Positions 60,138 to 64,000 of a DNA stretch of 64,000 bases are shown one piece after another. Location: assembly GCA_003567315.1 (NCBI GenBank), contig PWZT01000028.1, positions 1 through 64,000 of the forward strand, in the 5' to 3' direction. The notes under the pieces were generated by a model that had not been told where the DNA came from, ran no database searches, and saw only the letters and a program-made list of their open reading frames with translations. This DNA is from Paracoccaceae bacterium. Its GTDB lineage: Bacteria; Pseudomonadota; Alphaproteobacteria; Rhodobacterales; Rhodobacteraceae. The position numbers were made by a program, and so were the translations under genes. The first letter of the stretch is position 1. Each line of letters begins with the position of its first letter.

Positions 60138-60279
60138 TTAGCGCAGGATACACCCGAGCGAAAGGCCCCTTGCGAGACGACGCGGTGCCCGCGCACCGAA
60201 CTCTGCCCGCGCCCGGGCATTGGAGCCAACACCTCACGATGACAGTTGAAAATCAGGCCTGAAGCGGGCGCAATAGAAA

Positions 60280-60388
60280 GACAATCTTAACCTCGCTGCG
60301 CTATCACTAGGTCATGCGATGGCGGTGATGAGCTGTTTCGTGTTTTCTCCCTCTCAAACTGGCTGCACCCTTCGGGTGCAGCTTTTTT
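60280..60388 (+). ncRNA. Possible small RNA or leader ending in a strong intrinsic terminator
   Basis: The 3' end is clear: GCTGCACCC-TTC-GGGTGCAGC followed by six T (60362-60388). Upstream is a C/T-rich stretch (TTTTCTCCCTCTC, 60346-60357) that could pair with ribosome-binding sites, as in anti-Shine-Dalgarno sRNAs. The 5' end is not known: TTGAAA at 60246 could be a -35, but the -10 is weak. The start coordinate is a guess. Confidence 0.4.
60362..60388 (+). terminator. Intrinsic terminator
   Basis: Nine-base perfect stem GCTGCACCC / GGGTGCAGC around loop TTC, followed directly by TTTTTT. No plus-strand protein gene precedes it within 3 kb, so it must end some other transcript. Confidence 0.9.
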
Positions 60389-60472
60389 CAGTGCGGGATC
60401 ATCGGCTTGTTCCTTGTAAATCGCGGTCAAACAGGCATCTGGACCTGGAAAATATCCTGTTCAGTTTTTTAG

Positions 60473-60501
60473 TTGACGCATCAGTGATTTCATCCTACGG
60501 T
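60473..60501 (+). promoter_or_regulatory. Putative sigma-70-type promoter for a small RNA
   Basis: TTGACG (60473-60478), 17-bp spacer, TACGGT (60496-60501). The -35 is close to consensus. A start at about 60508 would give an RNA of about 70 nt ending at the terminator at 60577. Confidence 0.55.
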
Positions 60502-60507
60502 CTGCGC

Positions 60508-60577
60508 AATTCGTCGGCCAGTCCGACAGGGAGAGATAAAAACAAAAGAAAATAGGGGCCTGCGGGCCCTTATTTTT
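60508..60577 (+). ncRNA. Candidate small RNA (about 70 nt)
   Basis: The predicted transcript has a first hairpin GTCGG-N5-CCGAC (60513-60527), an A/G-rich single-stranded linker (GGGAGAGATAAAAACAAAAG), and a terminator stem AATAGGGGCC / GGCCCTTATT (60551-60574, one G-U pair) with a T run. This is the layout of an Hfq-type or protein-sponging trans-acting sRNA. No open frame of meaningful length fits the transcript. I do not recognise a known Rfam family. Confidence 0.55.
60551..60577 (+). terminator. Intrinsic terminator of the candidate small RNA
   Basis: Stem AATAGGGGCC (60551-60560) with GGCCCTTATT (60565-60574), tetraloop TGCG, then T-rich tail to 60577. Confidence 0.85.
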
Positions 60578-60763
60578 GTGGCACATTCCCAGGTGCCGAA
60601 AGCCTGCAAGCCACCATGTCATTGCAACCGGTCTGGAGTAGTTACGTGAGGGGTCACATTCACAATCCATCACAGAGCCCGCAGCGCGGTTTTTCCGACT
60701 GACAGCCCGCAGGGGCCATGCTACGAACACCTCCGTAATCGACACGGAGGGAAAGTTCCGGAT

Positions 60764-61369
60764 ATGCCTAAGGACAGAATATCGCTTTATTCAACAGCCA
60801 CGGCCATGGCCCTGCTGCTTGCATCCGCCACCAGCGTGAGCGCGCAGACCGAGGAAGCCGAACAGCCACAGCTTCCCGATCTTTCGACCGGGGAAGTCAT
60901 CACCCCCGATGGCGAAGCCGACAGCTATGTCGGCAATACCCATGGCGATTGGGAACTGGTCTGCGCACGCGTCCCCGATGAGCCCGATCCCTGCCAGATG
61001 TATCAGCTCCTGCGCGATGCCGAAGGCAACGCCACCGCTGAAATCACGATGTTCCCGCTGCCAGAGGGTCAGGAAGCCGCTGCCGGCGCGACCATCCTGA
61101 CCCCGCTCGAGACATTGCTGACGGCGCAGCTTGTCATGTCGGTGGATGGTGGACAGGCCAAGCGCTACCCCTTCACCTTCTGCACAGCGATCGGGTGTAT
61201 CGCCCGCGTGGGCTTCACGTCCGAGGAGGTCGATGCGTTCCGGGCCGGCGCTGTTGCGCAATGGTCGCTGGTGCCGGTTGCAGCGCCCGATCAGGTTGTG
61301 GAACTCGATATGTCGCTCATGGGCTTCACGGCAGCTTTTGCGGAATTGACCGAGCAGCTTGAAGAGTGA
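60764..61369 (+). CDS. Invasion-associated-locus B (IalB) family protein
   Basis: A 201-residue exported protein (signal about 1-28, MALLLASATSVSAQ). The mature part has the IalB pattern: YVGNTHGDWELVCARVPDEPDPCQMYQLL (two Cys), ATAEITMFPLP, ATILTPLETLLTAQLVMSVDGGQAKRYPFTFCTAIGCIARVGF (two more Cys), then a C-terminal helix. IalB was described in Bartonella invasion, but the family is widespread in free-living alphaproteobacteria with unknown role. GGAGGG precedes the start. A strong terminator follows. Confidence 0.92.
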   Translation: MPKDRISLYSTATAMALLLASATSVSAQTEEAEQPQLPDLSTGEVITPDGEADSYVGNTHGDWELVCARVPDEPDPCQMYQLLRDAEGNATAEITMFPLPEGQEAAAGATILTPLETLLTAQLVMSVDGGQAKRYPFTFCTAIGCIARVGFTSEEVDAFRAGAVAQWSLVPVAAPDQVVELDMSLMGFTAAFAELTEQLEE

Positions 61370-61395
61370 TGTGCGCAAAGCAGCCAAGGTGATGA

Positions 61396-61421
61396 AACCC
61401 GGCCCACGTGCCGGGTTTTTT
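61396..61421. terminator. Bidirectional intrinsic terminator between ialB-like and mmcB
   Basis: Stem AACCCGGC (61396-61403) and GCCGGGTT (61410-61417), loop CCACGT, then TTTT. The flanks extend the pairing (GATGAAA / TTTCATG-like), so it can also act for the convergent mmcB transcript. Confidence 0.9.
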
Positions 61422-61439
61422 CATGCGCCGTGCAGCGCG

Positions 61440-61901
61440 CTACAGCCCCTGCCCCGCCCCGGGGTCGCGCAGCCGCGCAAGGCGCAGCGCCGCCTGGCGC
61501 GCGAAGAGGCAGGTCAGGCTCTTGCGCCGCGCCGCTGCGAGCGGCGTCGCCTGCGGCATGTGGATCAACTCGCCGCCATAGGGGTCGGCAAGGAAAAGCC
61601 CAGTGTCGGAGGGCAGGATGTCTTGCGGAAAATCCCGATCGACCGCCCAGAAAAACCGGTCACACCATGGCAGATACCCATGCCATTTCTGATCCGACAG
61701 GAAATCACTGCGCCCGGATTTGCATTCGATGATCCAGACCTCGCCCTTCGGTCCCAGCGCCATGATATCGACGCGCAACCCGCGCGCAGGCACGAATTCG
61801 GTCAGCGATGCAAAGCCGAGGCTCTCGAGACAGCGGCACACGCCGCGCGCAATGCTCTGCCCGCGTGTGAGGTCCATCTCCTGTTGTTCGCTTAGGCCCA
61901 T
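61440..61901 (-). CDS. mmcB: MmcB-family DNA repair protein
   Basis: MmcB is a nuclease-like protein linked to mismatch and mitomycin C damage repair in Caulobacter. The 153-residue protein shows GQSIARGVCRCLESLGFASLTEFVPARGLRVDIMALGPKGEVWIIECKSGRSDFLSDQKW, the PD-(D/E)xK-like core with Asp, Glu and Lys (VDIMAL...IIECKSG), and DRFFWAVDRDFPQDILPSD. It is probably a nuclease-fold protein. ATG 61901 is preferred to a GTG two codons upstream. Confidence 0.88.
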   Translation of the reverse strand: MGLSEQQEMDLTRGQSIARGVCRCLESLGFASLTEFVPARGLRVDIMALGPKGEVWIIECKSGRSDFLSDQKWHGYLPWCDRFFWAVDRDFPQDILPSDTGLFLADPYGGELIHMPQATPLAAARRKSLTCLFARQAALRLARLRDPGAGQGL

Positions 61902-62181
61902 CGACACAGCATGAACGTTAGGTGAACACAGGTCAAGTGTGTGCGCGGGGTTGCGGAGTACGTCACTGCGCCCTATGTCGACACTAGGCAGGTTCTGCTC
62001 TTCGCGTGTGCGGCTCTTTTCCAGTGGCCGATAACCATTTCCGAGGGAGCTGGCTCTGACAGGGTCGTGGCCTTGTTATCTGGCGCCCACCTGAAACTTC
62101 AGGCTCTCGGGAAATTCTCACCGCCACGGTCGCTGCGGGCCTGCCACTCTCGTCCCGCGCGGGGCGCAGAATATCGCGCGA

Positions 62182-62487
62182 TCACTTCTCGGAAATGCGC
62201 ACAGGCACCGGGTCGAAGCCGCGGATCGGCATGCCGCGGTCATCATCGTCGTCATCATCCTCGTCTTCATATCCCATGCGCATGATGCGGATGGCGAATT
62301 GCACCCCCGCAAACACCAGACCGTTGAAGAAGAAGATGAGAAACAGCCCGAGCAGTCCGTCATTGGACCCAAGCAGCAGACGCTGAAGGTTGGCCACGTC
62401 GAAATACACCAAAATTCCGGTGAACACTGCCGAGAGGCCAAAGCCAATGGCAACCTGCTGGATATAGACTTTCACGAGTTTCGGCAT
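62182..62487 (-). CDS. Small membrane protein with acidic tail
   Basis: A 101-residue protein with two predicted helices (VAIGFGLSAVFTGILVYFDV and LGLFLIFFFNGLVFAGVQFAI) and a cytosolic tail containing a run of acidic residues (EDEDDDDDDDRG). I know the pattern from conserved Rhodobacteraceae proteins but no function. The ATG at 62487 has GGAGCGAT upstream. The gene is alone, between mmcB and tRNA-Pro. Confidence 0.8.
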   Translation of the reverse strand: MPKLVKVYIQQVAIGFGLSAVFTGILVYFDVANLQRLLLGSNDGLLGLFLIFFFNGLVFAGVQFAIRIMRMGYEDEDDDDDDDRGMPIRGFDPVPVRISEK

Positions 62488-62591
62488 GCCATCGCTCCTT
62501 CAGCTATTCCATTACGACAGTTAATGCATCTTAGCGCTGAAACAAGCGCGCAGAGCCACACAATCAGCAGATGATTAAAACCGGCGAAAGA

Positions 62592-62651
62592 TCGCGTATC
62601 AGATGGGCGCGTATCAGATGGGCGCGTATCAGATGGGCGCGTATCAGATGG
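62592..62651 (-). repeat. 15-bp tandem repeat x4 starting at the CCA end of tRNA-Pro
   Basis: Read on the minus strand, the unit CCATCTGATACGCGC occurs four times (62637-62651, 62622-62636, 62607-62621, 62592-62606; the last with one change). The first copy begins with the CCA of the tRNA 3' end, so the tRNA trailer has been amplified. Confidence 0.95.
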
Positions 62652-62725
62652 TCGGGGCGGCAGGATTCGAACCTACGACCTACGGTACCCAAAACCGTCG
62701 CGCTACCAGGCTGCGCCACGCCCCG
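62649..62725 (-). tRNA. tRNA-Pro (anticodon TGG)
   Basis: Minus strand: acceptor CGGGGCG pairs with CGCCCCG, D-arm with GGTAGCGC, anticodon stem ACGGT/ACCGT around loop TTTGGGT giving anticodon TGG (reads CCA and others), T-arm GTAGG TTCGAAT CCTGC, discriminator A, encoded CCA (62649-62651). 77 nt. Confidence 0.96.
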
Positions 62726-62797
62726 ACTGCGCGACCCTTTACCCGGCTTGCTGAGCCGAGAAAAGAGGAAAACCTGCCTTAACGCCAGAAAAGGCGC

Positions 62798-63268
62798 TCA
62801 CTCGCACGGCCAGAGCGCGATGCTCTGATCGAGACGCGGGTGCCGCAATTCGCTGCCCTCCGAAATCCCCAGCATCGCGGACAGCCCGCCATTGATCTCG
62901 AGCACCATGAGCACATTGGGCCCGCCGGGGATCGGGGTTTCATCATGCGGCTGGGCGTTCTCATGCAGTCGCGTGACCTGCCCTGTCGGATCCACGAACA
63001 GCATGTCGAGCGGGATAAGCGTATTGCGCATCCAGAAGGAGGGCGATGTCGGGGCCTCGTAGATGAACAGCATACCCGCAGTGCGCGCAAGCCGCTCGCG
63101 ATGCATCAGCCCCTGCGCCCGCAACGCATCGGTATCCGCGATTTCCACAGTGAAGCGCGCCTGCCCCCAGGGGCCGCGCAGATCGACCTGATCCTCGCGA
63201 CAACTCGCCTGCGCCACCCCGACCAGAAGCGCGAGCCAGATCGCGGCCGTGGCAAGGAGTTTGCTCAT
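62798..63268 (-). CDS. DUF192 family protein, exported
   Basis: A 156-residue protein with a signal sequence ([21 protein letters not shown]). The DUF192 core is clear: [58 protein letters not shown], then [21 protein letters not shown]. Function unknown; the family is widespread. It overlaps the upstream cold-shock gene by 4 nt (ATGA) and is probably translated from the same transcript. Confidence 0.9.
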   Translation of the reverse strand: MSKLLATAAIWLALLVGVAQASCREDQVDLRGPWGQARFTVEIADTDALRAQGLMHRERLARTAGMLFIYEAPTSPSFWMRNTLIPLDMLFVDPTGQVTRLHENAQPHDETPIPGGPNVLMVLEINGGLSAMLGISEGSELRHPRLDQSIALWPCE

Positions 63269-63813
63269 GTCCCGGGCCCGTCCTCGGTCTTGGGCGTGAG
63301 CCCGGCCTCCCATGGCTCGACCGAAACCGCCATGCGCCCGCGCTCACCATCCACCACGCGCAGCGCCACGGCCTCGCCTGATTGCAGATCCGCCATGCCC
63401 GCGCGGCGCAAGGTCTCCATGTGCACGAAGACATCCTCCGACTTGCCGAAAACATTGGCAAAGCCGAAGCCCTTGATCTTGTCGAACCATTTCACGCGCG
63501 CGGCCTCGAGCGGGATGGCGGGATCAGCGACGGGCGCATGCGGATCAACCGCAGCCCCGGGGTCGTCGGCTTCTTCGGGGGGATGGATTTCCAGCACTGT
63601 CTGCGTCTGCAGACCGCGTTCGGTTCGCTGGATGGAAATGCGCATCCGCGCCCGGTCACAGACCGAGCTGACACCGAAATTGCGCAGCGCATTTGCATGC
63701 AGCAACACATCGGCCTCGACCTCGTCCGACAGGATGAACCCGAACCCCTTGGCGGGATCGAACCATTTCACGACACCCGAAATGATCTCTGCAGCAGCTT
63801 TTTCTGTATCCAT
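63265..63813 (-). CDS. Protein with two cold-shock domains
   Basis: The 182-residue protein has two CSDs: residues about 12-75 ([32 protein letters not shown]) and about 108-172 ([31 protein letters not shown]). Both keep the RNP1-like KGFGF, while the RNP2-like motif is modified (DVLLH, DVFVH). They are joined by a Pro/Asp-rich linker ([19 protein letters not shown]). This double-CSD form is an alphaproteobacterial type that binds single-stranded nucleic acid. ATG 63813 is chosen; the upstream in-frame ATG would add about 23 poorly conserved residues. Confidence 0.92.
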   Translation of the reverse strand: MDTEKAAAEIISGVVKWFDPAKGFGFILSDEVEADVLLHANALRNFGVSSVCDRARMRISIQRTERGLQTQTVLEIHPPEEADDPGAAVDPHAPVADPAIPLEAARVKWFDKIKGFGFANVFGKSEDVFVHMETLRRAGMADLQSGEAVALRVVDGERGRMAVSVEPWEAGLTPKTEDGPGT

Positions 63814-64000
63814 TGAAATCGGCTCGCTCGATCCGGTCGATCTGTGGTCGGTTTTTTCTGGTCCTTCAAGATATGTCAGCACTTGGTGTCAAGAAGATGG
63901 CTGATGTCATGGATTGGTCTCCTGCATGGTCTCAAGGGGAGAGTCTTGTCACATCCCAGACGGCACCGGCGGCGGCCTTACGCCAGCGGAATCGATCATG

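Noticed and set aside
60319-60555. Possible 78-codon gene between obgE and ialB-like gene
   Set aside because: The frame crosses a strong terminator and a promoter-like site; the non-coding RNA reading explains the region better.
62592-62651. CRISPR-like array
   Set aside because: The units are directly adjacent 15-mers with no spacers and begin with the tRNA CCA, so this is a tandem trailer repeat.
63897-64000. Start of a plus-strand gene, or end of a minus-strand gene (63932-64000), at the window edge
   Set aside because: Both frames stay open to the edge, but too little sequence is visible to support either.

Overview
The window is a high-GC, gene-dense stretch of alphaproteobacterial chromosome. 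The gene families point to Rhodobacteraceae or a close relative. Lineage markers are a pyruvate dehydrogenase E1 beta subunit with its own lipoyl domain, an IalB-family periplasmic protein, DUF1178 and DUF4167 proteins, MmcB, a long (360-residue) dCTP deaminase-like protein, a two-domain cold-shock protein and a Bpt-type aminoacyl-tRNA-protein transferase. I see no insertion sequence, prophage, CRISPR array, toxin-antitoxin pair or defence island. This is core chromosome, and the unusual signals lie mostly in non-coding DNA.

Layout. 1-261: end of a universal stress protein. 386-4094: pdhA-pdhB-pdhC operon. 4135-6353 (minus): cysE, an OlsB-like acyltransferase, bamE. 6525-10944: yceD-like gene, rpmF, plsX, fabH, ihfA and a MerR-type regulator, a conserved ribosome/fatty-acid cluster. 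11029-11105: tRNA-Pro(GGG). 11125-16800: small coiled-coil protein, dcd-like, marC-like, an unknown membrane protein, bpt, yjbQ-like, DUF1178. 16920-22281: glutathione peroxidase, histone-deacetylase-like amidohydrolase, lysC, ptsP. 22421-26485: GNAT, flavin reductase, DUF4167, prmC-prfA. 26638-30328: CNNM/CorC-like protein, ABC ATPase, DUF805, zinc-finger protein, secreted unknown. 30389-34922: polA and adenine deaminase, convergent. 34983-38822 (minus): sulfotransferase-like protein, an MshEN-GT2 glycosyltransferase, carA. 38972-44105: yqeY-like, dienelactone hydrolase, GntR regulator, pyrimidine nucleotidase, two tandem mini membrane proteins, SseB-like, EamA permease. 44368-48737: lipoprotein, then zwf-pgl-pgi (minus). 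48854-53703: HNH protein, MFS, esterase, AlkA-like glycosylase, second MFS. 53776-56636: acyl-CoA synthetase and a TbpB-like lipoprotein. 56723-60104 (minus): obgE-proB-proA. 60105-60763: non-coding, with two strong intrinsic terminators and probable small RNA. 60764-63813: ialB-like, mmcB, small membrane protein, tRNA-Pro(UGG), DUF192 protein and double cold-shock protein.

How the genes work together. The window feeds central carbon flow: glucose-6-phosphate entry through zwf/pgl/pgi and pyruvate to acetyl-CoA through pdhABC. It also supplies lipids (plsX, fabH, OlsB-like, acyl-CoA synthetase), amino acids (cysE, lysC, proBA, carA) and translation (rpmF, prfA, prmC, obgE, two tRNA-Pro).

Most notable signals: (1) a dispersed element, GAGTATTTTTGG followed by CAAGATGAAG, in seven copies. 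All are intergenic, six lie downstream of a gene on the same strand, and three carry the same GCGCGCC hairpin. (2) One, possibly two, small RNA genes at 60.25-60.58 kb. (3) A four-fold 15-bp repeat that begins with the CCA end of tRNA-Pro(UGG). (4) A LacI-type operator before zwf. (5) A duplicated 28-bp palindromic segment at the start of the deacetylase-like gene. (6) A glycosyltransferase with an N-terminal, degenerate MshEN domain. (7) A tandem pair of paralogous mini membrane proteins.
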